Below are positions 55,985 to 64,000 of a DNA stretch of 64,000 bases, in pieces. The notes beneath the pieces are model-generated. The model ran no database searches, was not told the origin of the DNA, and worked only from the letters and a program-made list of their open reading frames with translations. Location of the stretch: assembly GCA_028583605.1 (NCBI GenBank), contig CM053327.1, positions 37,518,126 to 37,582,125 of the forward strand. The letters run 5' to 3'. The stretch comes from Dastarcus helophoroides. Taxonomy: Eukaryota; Arthropoda; Insecta; Coleoptera; Bothrideridae. A program made the position numbers and the translations under genes. Every line of letters begins with the position of its first letter. Position 1 is the first letter of the stretch.

Positions 55985-56110
55985 GCGGACTCGTTACCAA
56001 TATATAAATACGAAAGTGTGTTTGTTCGCTTTTCGCGGGTCAATTACTGAAGCGATTTTCACGAAAATTGGTATAGACATTCCTTACGATGAGGAATAGT
56101 TAATAAGCTA
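55985..56110. repeat. Tail-unit copy, reversed
   Basis: TAAATACGAAAGTGTGTTTG TTCGCTTTTCGCGGGTCAAT TACTGAAGCGATTTTC is the complement of the unit described at 44158. Confidence 0.65.
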
Positions 56111-56334
56111 CTTTTTATTCCAAACTTAGATCACCACGTTCAGTGCTGGCTCACATTGGGTGCCGTTATCGTGTGATCGGGCAATACCAAAACGACACCA
56201 ACTGTGAAGGTTCCAAACATATCCAGGCATGCATTTCAGAACGGACCCGACACAACAACTTCTGGTATGCTTACCTCATCAGCATAACACGAACTAAAGT
56301 GCTGAAGTAACATAAGCCAATCTATAAAAAGACA

Positions 56335-56514
56335 CATGACGCACCGGTGCTTCATCCGTACCGCTGGACTCTTTTATGACGCACCGGTGCGTCATCCGTA
56401 CCGGTGGGCCCTTGCATGACGCAGCGGTGCGTCATCCGTACCGGTAAACTCTTTTATGACGCACCGGTGCGTCATCCGTACTGCCGGACCTTTGCATGGC
56501 GCATCGGTGCGTCA
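56335..56514. repeat. GC-rich 40-bp tandem repeat with palindromic core
   Basis: Five units exactly 40 bp apart (the GCACCGGTGC box starts at 56341, 56381, 56421, 56461 and 56501). The core GACGCACCGGTGCGTC is a perfect palindrome. The spacers alternate between CTCTTTTATGAC and CCTTTGCATG types, so the higher-order unit is 80 bp. Confidence 0.88.
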
Positions 56515-56519
56515 TAAGC

Positions 56520-57035
56520 ACTGAACGTGTTATACTAACCATTACCAACAACTTGGATCGTGCAGAAGTAAAGTATCAGTGACCAAATAATGTTGTAATA
56601 ACGCTAGACATATAACATTAATTTTTAAGTACCTGGAACAGTTTTCCGCTGATAAAAAAAACAGTCTATGTTGTATCTTGAGTTTAAAGGAACTTTTATA
56701 GCAATTTTCGTCGAAATCGGTTTAGTAATTGAGTCGTGAAAAGCCAACAGACAGACAGACAAACATACTTCATCATTTATATATTAGCATATCAGATTTT
56801 CTAACTTTCCTTGGTTTCCTCGGCGTTATTCGTGATTTTCTATAACGAAAATCGTTCCAAGGTAAGAACGTTCCAAATCACATTTTCCTCTCAAATTATG
56901 AATTTTTGCGCAGCCTATTTTGTAGCATGGGATTCAAGGAACTTCTATAACAATTTTCGTCAAAATCGATTCAATAATTAAACCGTGAAAAGCCAACAAA
57001 CAGCCAGACAGACAAACACCCTTTCACTTTTATAT
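56520..57035. repeat. Two tail-unit copies
   Basis: Units at about 56640-56790 (GAGTCGTGAAAAGCCAACAG ACAGACAGACAAACATAC) and 56890-57035 (CCGTGAAAAGCCAACAAACA GCCAGACAGAC). Nothing else seen. Confidence 0.6.
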
Positions 57036-57570
57036 TGTTGTGGGTTATCCATTCGAATGATTAACACGTGAATTGTAAAGCAGTTTATTTCTAATGTTAG
57101 ATTCGTGTTCCTCTTTCATAATTTAAACACCAATAACGCTAGCGACACACAAATTATAACGATAATAAAAGGTAACACAAACTTCAAAATATTAATTGAA
57201 CGAATTTTAAAACAGGTAACGATTTATCGATTAATTGAACAGGAATATCGAATTAACAATCCACTTCCGCCAGGCCCGAGTGATGCTGGGAGAGTATCCC
57301 CGCAGCCGAGACAAGCTGTGATTGGAATTCTTTCCTGGTGATTGGCGCCATGAAACATAAACAATGCGGGCCAATTCTGGTTGCTTACACTAAACTGAAC
57401 TCGAAACACTACAATTGCAATTCACTAACCCTGTTTAACTAACTTATTCATTGACTTCTAACAACCAACTAACTAACTGACTGAGGGAAAGCCAACCGGA
57501 CCACCTATATATAGATCCCGTCTCGGGTTCTAGAAGAATCCCGTAGATACGGTTTATCGTTTGCCAAAAT
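57036..57570 (-). mobile_element. Possible solo LTR, minus orientation
   Basis: On the minus strand a TATA box (CTATATATAGG near 57511) precedes an arthropod-type initiator (CTCAGTCAGTTAG near 57475). AATAAA follows at about 57085 and the stretch ends ...ACCCACAACA at 57036. TATA, initiator, poly(A) signal and a CA end in that order suggest an LTR. The 5' limit and target duplication were not found, so it could instead be an ordinary promoter. Confidence 0.4.
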
Positions 57571-57959
57571 TTCTGGAGCGCTTATCTGCCGTTTGATTTA
57601 TTATCGCGGCCGCTTCCCCCTTATCGAATTTTCTAGAAAATTCTTGGTCAAACTTTACAATTACATTTCGTTACAATTCGGGATGCAAACGATAGTTCAA
57701 TGTTTTAGAAACATCGATGTATCGTTTATAAACATCGATGTTTCAACATCGATGGTAAAGCATAAAAAATATCGATACGTCGTTCAGTTTATAAACGATG
57801 TTTGAAAATTCGATGTATCGCATCGCGTCAGAATTAACGCCATCTGTTGCATAGAAATGAGGGGACAAACGACCACACAATTTTTCAACTAATTATTGCT
57901 ACATTTGTATGCCACAGGTATACAATACAACTATTTGAGAATTCATAGTTTAGACATTT
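57571..57959. repeat. CATCGATG-rich hAT-like end, first copy
   Basis: 57703-57776 (ACATCGATGTATCGTTTATA ... AAAAAATATCGATACG) parallels 61404-61487 in the same orientation. The second copy ends TATCGATCCCTA, a hAT-type terminus. The first has lost that end. Confidence 0.5.
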
Positions 57960-59965
57960 TTATTTCGCAATCTATAAAAAAACCCAAATTTTGAAAAAAA
58001 AATGAAAATTTTAGTTTTTCAAGTATTAACTTTGAAAACTCGTTTTTTAAAATTTTGATTTTAGATTCACAACTATTTATTATTTATTATTTTAAATTTT
58101 CGAGCCAAAAAAAAACTCGAAAATTAGATAATTTATTACAAATGTTTGTGATTAATTACGGTAGAAATTGTTAATATTTTAAGTTTAACTTTCAAATATT
58201 GACTCTTTTATTGAATGTATGACTGTAATCTCGAAATATCGACTTTCAGGCGAAAAAAATTAGACAAAACAATTCCAGTTTTTATCAACATTTTTAGCTT
58301 TAAGAAACATTTAGGTTTTCAACTTTTTTTAATCTTTTATTTTTTCTACAAGGAAGTCGGAAACCAACATCCTTAAAAAAGTCTAATTTTTGAGTCAAAA
58401 GCAAAAGTTTTCAACTAAAAACTAAAACAGAATTCCCAAAATTCGACCCGAATTTCCAACTTTGGAATATTTGAGAAGTTGTCAATTTTTGAGTAAGAAA
58501 TTTTAATACTTACTACTAGAAATTAGAAACTTTTATCACAACCCCGTATTTAAATTTAAAAAGTGCATATTTTTTTAATTCTAAATTTTCTTAGAAATCT
58601 CGAATCTTTCTAAAATTTTGAATTAAACCAAATTTTACTTTAATAAATTCTAGTTTTTTTCCGAAATTTGAGTTTTTTTTTCTCTCAACCTGGAGTTTAA
58701 TCTTAAATATTTACCGAAAAATCGAACATTTTTTATATACATTTGAGATTAAAGTCGAAATTTAGAAAATTTTGAGTTTAACTTTTAAATGTTTTTCTCC
58801 AATCAACGTTTGTAATTTCAAATTGTCTCTTTTGTTTAAAAATTTTAACCTTCAAACGTACTCTTTGCTTCTTACCATTCTTACAAAATTCCAATTTATT
58901 AAAATACCACTTTTTTTTTGGAAACCTTGGGTTTTTTTTGAATATTTAAACTTTTCATGAAGTGTCGATATTTTTCAAACTTTCGACTATTAAAAATTCG
59001 AATATTTTTTCTAAATTCGTTTGTTTTTCAAAAGTTCAACTATTTCGAAAATTTGGAATTTTTTATTGCGAATTCTTTTAAAAATTTTGAAACTTCAAAA
59101 TGTTGACATTTTTGAAAATTATTGGACTCCAACAATTTTCAAAATTCGATACTTTAAGATATTCTCTGTAATTTATATCTTGACCAAAGGTATGGCCCTT
59201 GTATACTAACTTCTTTCAGATTTCTAGAGAAAAGGTACCTGAGACTTTCACACGTTGAAAATAACTTAAGTTTCCTTTACAAATGCAAGCAAGAACCAGT
59301 CATCCCGAAAGGATTCAGGCTAAAAGCTCCATTTGATATTTCGCAAATAATTCGATACTTTCTCAAATCTCCGCTTATTTTGAAAATTCCGACAAAATCT
59401 AGTCTAACTTTGAAAAAGTTAGATTTTCAAAATTTCCACTTTCTTTGGAAATTTTGAATTTGAAAAAAATACTTTTTTAGGAAAATTTTAACATTTCTCA
59501 AATTTTTAACTTTTAATTTCTTTAAAATGTTAATTTTCAAAATGTTGACCTTTTAAAAATGTCGACATTTTTATTGCAAAATTTGTAATTTTCTGAACAT
59601 TTTGCTTTTTGATAAACTTCCGAATTGTTTGTGAACATTTCACTGTATTTTTATTGCCGATTATTTTTTTGCTAAAAATTTTGACTTTATTTCAAAATTG
59701 GATTTTTTTTCTTAAATTTGGACTTCTTCAAATCGTAACGTTTTACCAAAATTTAATTAATATTTGAAATTTTTGGCCATTTTTCAAAATTTGGATTTTT
59801 TTTTTAAATCCTGATTTACAGAATTACATTTTTTTTAAATAAATTAGAACAGTTTTTCAACAATGTTGGCTTTTCTGAAAATTTTGTTTTTTAATAAAAA
59901 AATTTGAATTTTTTTTAAGAACAACATTTCTTGAAAAATTCCAATTTTCTTGTAATTGCGAATAT

Positions 59966-60175
59966 TTCAAAAATTGAAACACAGAACTTGTCCCCTGAAA
60001 CCAAGAAAAATTAAAAAACACAACAAAGGTTGCTCTAACGCGTTTCGACAGCCAAGCTGTCATCTTCAGAGAGAAACTCAACCTTTGTTGTGTTTTTTAA
60101 TTTTTCTTGGTTTCAGGGGACAAGTTGTGTGTTTCAATTTTTGAAGATAACCAAGGACCAGTCCGTTCCATCAAA
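59966..60175. mobile_element. Short inverted element, copy j (most complete)
   Basis: Left arm TTGAAACACAGAACTTGTCC CCTGAAACCAAGAAAAATTA and AAAAACACAACAAAGG; centre 60028-60083; then the whole arm inverted, followed by GAAGATAACCAAGGACCAGT CCGTTCCATCAAA. The inverted tail plus one extra unpaired end is what an inverted, partly duplicated retroelement end would leave. Confidence 0.85.
60028..60083 (-). ncRNA. Hammerhead-ribozyme-like motif, best copy
   Basis: Read on the minus strand from 60083 to 60028: GGTTG, AGTTT, CTCT, CTGAAGA, T, GACAGC, TTG, GCTGTC, GAAA, CGCGTT, AGAG, CAACC. Stem I can be GGTTG/CAACC plus CTCT/AGAG with an internal bulge. Stem II is six perfect pairs. Stem III is the two-pair AC-GC-GT, and the following T is the expected cleavage position. 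The single T between CTGAAGA and stem II is non-canonical. Penelope-like elements are known to carry hammerheads with very short stem III, so an origin there is plausible. Confidence 0.5.
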
Positions 60176-60827
60176 TCGAATATTTCCAAAATTCCAACTT
60201 TTTGTTTGAAAATTTCGATATTTGTCAATATTTAACATTATTTTAAAATTCTGTTATTTTTGAAATTTTGACTATTGACTACTTTTCAAATTAAATTTTT
60301 TTAAATCTTTTAAAAATTACAATCTTGAAATATCGACGTTTTTTAGAATTTCCCACGTTTAGAAATCTTAACATTTTGACTTTTATGAAAATATCGGTAT
60401 TTTTTTCAAATTTCGACCATTTAATTTTGATTCAAAATTCGCCTCTTAAAATTTCAACTTTTTCGAAAATTTAAAATTTTTTAAAAATTTCGTTTTTGTC
60501 GAATTCTTTTGACAAAATTTTCAAAAGTCGATATTTTCCTAAAACTTCACTTTTCTTGAAAATGTCAATTTTTATAAAGCTTGGCATTTTTACAAAATTT
60601 TGTCTGATTCTTTTAGAAAGAATTTTATCAACATTTCGACTTCTGTGAAAAAAAAATGAAATTTTTTCAAAACTCTAATCTTCAAACGTAATTTTCGGTT
60701 CAAGAAACGTAGATTTTTAAGTTTAACCCAAAATTTGGATCAAATAAATAAATAATATAAAATATAGGTTAGGTTAGAATTCGAAAGGAAAAATAATTGT
60801 CATTTCACTACAAATAATTAATGAAAT

Positions 60828-61365
60828 TAGGCCTAGAAAGGCCACCAATTAAAAAAAATGTTTTAGAATCTTCGTGTTTAAAGGCGAAATTTTGGGTTCC
60901 TTCTGGAAATAGCAACTCGAAATGACAACTTTTTCTCAAAATTCCAAGATTAAAGTCAACATTTCGACGTTATTAATCTCAAAATTTTGGCTTAATCTCG
61001 AAATTTCGACTTTTTTCTTGAAATTCTTTGCCGAATTTCGATTTTAGCATAGAAATATCTAGGAAAAAGTCGAAATTTGGGTTATTAAAAATTAAATTTA
61101 CTGAACAGCACTCTAGTGCAATCTTCATCTGCGTAAGACAACAATAGAGGTCAATCTTGAAATTTCTACTTTTTTTTTTTAAATTTCAAGAAAAAAGTCG
61201 AAGTGTCGAGTTTATCTGTAGTCGAAATTTCGAATATGAAAGTCAAAATTTTGATAAATAATTAGAATTTCTAGAGAAAAAAGTCAAAGTTTCAAGATTA
61301 GAGTCGAAATTTTAACGTTAAATTCGAAATTTATAAAAAACTGATGTTCTTTCTACACCTTCGTA
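60828..61365. mobile_element. Satellite-bearing element, third copy
   Basis: Left end GCCTAGAAAGGCCACCAATT AAAAAAAATG, right end ACTGATGTTCTTTCTACACC TTCG. Between them are AAATTTCGA arrays and a decayed core (CTGAACAGCACTCTAGTGCA ... CATCTGCGTAAGAC). Confidence 0.55.
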
Positions 61366-61403
61366 ATTTTGACTTCTTAAACCTGCAATTAAATATCTAG
61401 AAA

Positions 61404-61487
61404 ATATCGGAAAATCATCGATGTATCGTTACCAAATGCCGATGTTTCAGACATCGATGTTTCATTAAAAAAATATCGATCCCTAGT
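61404..61487. repeat. CATCGATG-rich hAT-like end, second copy
   Basis: ATCATCGATGTATCGTTACC ... AAAAAAATATCGATCCCTA. The terminal TAGGGATCGATA (complement) resembles the TAGGGATGTCGAT end of the hAT-type element at 1017. The opposite end was not found. Confidence 0.5.
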
Positions 61488-61499
61488 TGCAATATATTA

Positions 61500-62204
61500 G
61501 GATTACAGGTTATTCAACTTTCTCCGATGAATATGAAATCTTAATTGTTTATAAGGAAAATCGTCCCAAAGTAAGAAACATTGCTCCATAACACATTTCC
61601 CTCTTAAATTATAAATTTTTGCGAAGCTTATTTTGTGTCATCGCATTCAAGGAACCTTTATACCAATTTTCGTCAAAATCGGTTCAGTAGTTGAACCGTG
61701 AAAATCCGACAAACAGACAGACAGACAAACGCACTTTCGCACTTATTTGGGATCAGAGATTTCTCCATATTCTTTGATAAATGTGTCGTTCTTATTCTTG
61801 TTTTTCTATAACGAAAATTGTTCCAAGGCAAAAAATATCGTTTCAAAACTTCTTCGCCTCAACTAAAGAATGCCTTTTTTTTGTGGAACTGGTTTTCTTC
61901 AAAAATTGAAATACAAATCTTGTCCCCTGAAACCAAGAAAGATTAAAAAACACAACAGAGGTTGCTCTAATGCGTTTCGATAACCAAACTATTAATCTTC
62001 AGAGAGTATCTCTCCGAAGATGATTGATTTCAAGGGACAAGATTTGTATTTCAATTTTTAAAAAATATTTTGTATCTTGGGTTTTAAGGAAACGCTTCAT
62101 CGAAATCGTTTCCGAAATTAAACCGTGAAAAGCCAACAAACGAACAGACAAATAAACCCACTTTCGCATTATTAGGATAACAGATTTTTCGATTTTCTAT
62201 AATA
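61500..62204. repeat. Tail-unit copies flanking short inverted element copy k
   Basis: Tail units at about 61530-61760 and 62060-62180 (GAACCGTGAAAATCCGACAA ACAGACAGACAGAC). The mariner is inserted at the end of the second one, whose remaining ACAGACAG sequence resumes at 63486. Confidence 0.65.
61893..62062. mobile_element. Short inverted element, copy k (decayed core)
   Basis: CAAAAATTGAAATACAAATC TTGTCCCCTGAAACC, a core on minus at about 61964-62008 (CTGAAGA and GAAA kept, stem II and stem III disrupted), then the inverted TTTCAAGGGACAAGATTTG. Confidence 0.7.
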
Positions 62205-63483
62205 ACAGTCCATTCAAAAAGTCCATAGGATGACACATAGATGGTGTTACTAGAATTTTTTCCATATGATTTTTATTTAGTACTAACCTGCCAACGATAC
62301 ATGTATAAATTTAACAGCAATCTGACTATTGATTCGTGAGTTATAGCATTTTGTGTAAAGCAACTTTTGTTATTGAAAAAAAAATGGAAAAAAGTGAATT
62401 TCGAGTTTTGATAAAGCCTTGATTTTTGATGAAAAAAATACAGTGGAAACCAAACAATGGCTTGATAAACATTATCCGAACTCTGCTCCATCGAGACAAA
62501 TGGTAGAGAAGTAGATTGCTGAATTTAAACGTGGTCGTACCAGCACAAATGATGCAGAGCACAGTGGACGCCCAAATGAGGCTGTTATTCCAGAAAACAT
62601 CAAAAAAAACCACAAATTGGTTATGAACGATCACAAATTGAAGGTGCACGAGCTAGCTGACATTGCAAACGTATCAAATGGTAGTGTTTTTACCATTTTA
62701 CACGAACATTTGGGTATGCGAAAGCTTTGTGCAAAGTGAGTGCCGCGTGACCTCACAGTCGACCAAAAACAACAAATCGATGCTTCAGAGGAGTGTTTGG
62801 CGCTGTTAAACCGTAATAAAATGGAATTATATCGTCGATATGTGACAATGGATAAGACATGGCTTCACTATTACACACCAGAATTCAAAAGACAGTCAGC
62901 TGAGTGGATAGCAGTCGACGAACTGAATTCAAAGCGAGCAAAGACGCAACAGTCGACCGGTAAGGTGATGGCTTCTGCATTTTGGGATGCGAACGGAATA
63001 ATATTCATCTACTATCACCACCATCAACAGCGACTATTACTGTGCAATTCTGGATCGATTGAAGGCTGAAATCGCAAAGAAACGGTCACATTTGCAAAAG
63101 AAAAAAGTGTTGTTTCACCAAGACAATGCACCGTGTCACAGATCGATGAAAACTATGGCAACATTGAATAAATTGGGCTTCGAATTGCTTACCCACCCAC
63201 CGTATTCTTCAGATTTAGCCCCCAGTGACTTTTTCCTGTTTTCAGATCTCAAGAGAATGCTTGTTGGAAAGAAATTTAAGTCCAATGATGAAGTAATCGC
63301 TGAAACAGTCAGGCCTATTTTGACGAGAAAGAGAAATCGTATTATAAGTGTTATCAACAAGTTGGAAAAATCGCTATACTCGTTATATCGCCCTCGGAGG
63401 CAACTATGTTGAATAATAAAATCGAGTTATGTGAAAATTTTGTATTTTTCTTACTTATCCTACCGACTTATTGAATGACCTGG
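62205..63483 (+). mobile_element. mariner element (dead copy)
   Basis: 1279 bp, the normal mariner length, flanked by TA on each side (62203-62204 and 63484-63485). The inverted ends ACAGTCCATTCAAAAAGTCC and the complement of CCAGGTCATTCAATAAGTCG match imperfectly over about 28 bp. It carries a degenerate transposase on the plus strand and is inserted in a tail-unit repeat. Confidence 0.88.
62384..63412 (+). pseudogene. mariner transposase, degenerate
   Basis: ATG at 62384 (MEKSEFRVLIKP). Conserved blocks include WLDKHYP, EFKRGRTST, RKLCAK, MDKTWLHYYTPE, HQDNAPCHRS and YSSDLAPSDFFLF. All three catalytic aspartates of the DD34D triad can be located. Inactivating changes are in-frame stops at 62420 and 62737 (the latter at a conserved Trp position), a stop at 62512 with a nearby frame change, and a frameshift near 63040. 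A Glu beside the first catalytic Asp has become Lys. The sequence belongs with the mariner family proper and is clearly non-functional. Confidence 0.88.
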
Positions 63484-63582
63484 TACATATAGACGGACAG
63501 AAGGCTAGACAGAAGGATAGACAAAGACAGACAGGTAAGCAAACACACTTCACATTCAAGCTATTAGTTAGGATTTACTCAC

Positions 63583-64000
63583 TGTAAGATGGGTTCAGTG
63601 CAAAGACTCCCGCAAGTGTTTGGACAGCACTTCTTAGCTCCCTGACAGTCGATGTCCACGACACACTCCTTTGCACAAATCTTCGATTTTGTGAGCTTCG
63701 GACAAACACCAGGCTTGTTGGCTAGAGACAAGTTTCGTCGGAGGCAGGCTGTTTATCAAACATTCTTATTCAAATTGAGTGAGTCAGTGTAAACGAGTCA
63801 CTTACAAGAACTCGGGATAAGTGCAGATGGCCCCGCAGCTGTCAGCGCAGCATTTTTTTATTTCGGGACAGTCCTCGTCGACCACGCACTTCTTTCTTGC
63901 CGCAAAGTTTGGTCCCCCAGGTTATCGGGCAATTGCCTGGTTTGATGCTGGTTATAGAGCTGGTGTAGAAGCAGATAAGTAATGAGAGGGCAGCTTGTAG
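63583..64000 (-). CDS. WAP-domain secreted protein, partial (5' end beyond the window)
   Basis: Two exons on the minus strand. Exon 1 (from beyond 64000 to 63806, donor TT|GTAAGT) encodes the end of a signal peptide (AALSLLICFYTSSITS), then KPGNCP and, in a shifted frame, KKCVVDEDCPEIKKCCADSC GAICTYPEF. The shift falls in a run of five G near 63918. Exon 2 (about 63721-63583, donor CA|GTGAGT) encodes KPGVCPKLTKSKICAKECVV DIDCQGAKKCC PNTCGSLCTEP. Both are textbook WAP four-disulphide cores with KxGxCP, DxDC and KKCC. The visible phases of the two exons do not fit each other by one base, and exon 1 has the internal shift. The gene is therefore either decayed or mis-sequenced here. The mariner and a tail-unit repeat lie in the following intron or 3' flank. 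Confidence 0.7.

Larger units (their letters stand above)
57960..60720. repeat. Large eroded satellite field
   Basis: Some 2.7 kb of AAATTTCGAC-related sequence of mixed polarity with no credible gene. It is interrupted by the short inverted element at 59966. Confidence 0.6.

Overview
The window looks like AT-rich nuclear DNA from an insect, possibly a beetle (the order is a guess). Supporting signs are GT-AG introns, AATAAA poly(A) signals, a mariner element, hAT-type elements, and insect-type genes (a TRPA/painless-like channel, P-transposase-derived THAP proteins, WAP peptides, a CD164-like sialomucin). I saw no bacterial or viral gene organisation, no tRNA or rRNA gene and no CRISPR array.

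Host genes from left to right: the last exon of a REV3L-like DNA polymerase zeta (+, 10-153); a three-exon CD164/endolyn-like sialomucin (-, 11102-12746); a five-exon ZC4H2 (-, 16020-17067); three paralogous P-element-transposase-derived THAP genes (intact + at 18092-20212, broken - at 23290-25587, broken + at 26573-28612); a three-exon mRpL33 (-, 29853-30162); a painless-like TRPA channel with about seven frameshifts (-, 35614-38219); a small WAP-like secreted peptide (-, 51628-51825); a histidine/glutamate-rich decapeptide-repeat protein (-, 54542-55857); and part of a WAP-domain gene running off the right edge (-, 63583-64000). The spliced genes join in frame without error, so the many frameshifts in the painless-like gene and in two THAP copies are more likely real decay than poor sequence.

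Most of the rest is repeats. A roughly 20-bp A/T-rich minisatellite built round the palindrome TCGAAATTTCGA recurs throughout, and in several places sits inside elements with terminal inverted repeats. One is a 3.96-kb hAT-type element with a perfect 8-bp target duplication (1009-4986); another is 3.3 kb (47148-50454). Other mobile DNA includes four copies of a CATATATG-ended MITE, two of them nested; two kilobase-scale fold-back elements (41668-43492, which carries a DUF4817-like ORF, and 44623-45901); a dead mariner (62205-63483); and at least eleven copies of a short inverted element.

The most striking item is in that short element. Its core, GAAGATGACAGC-TTG-GCTGTC-GAAAC-GCGTT flanked by CTCT and AGAG, can be drawn as a type I hammerhead-ribozyme-like fold, best seen on the minus strand at 60028-60083. 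Other notable items are the P-derived THAP cluster, satellite arrays carried inside transposons, a near-perfect 54-bp hairpin beside the painless pseudogene, and a minisatellite made of GACCTTGA boxes (the FTZ-F1/ERR half-site).
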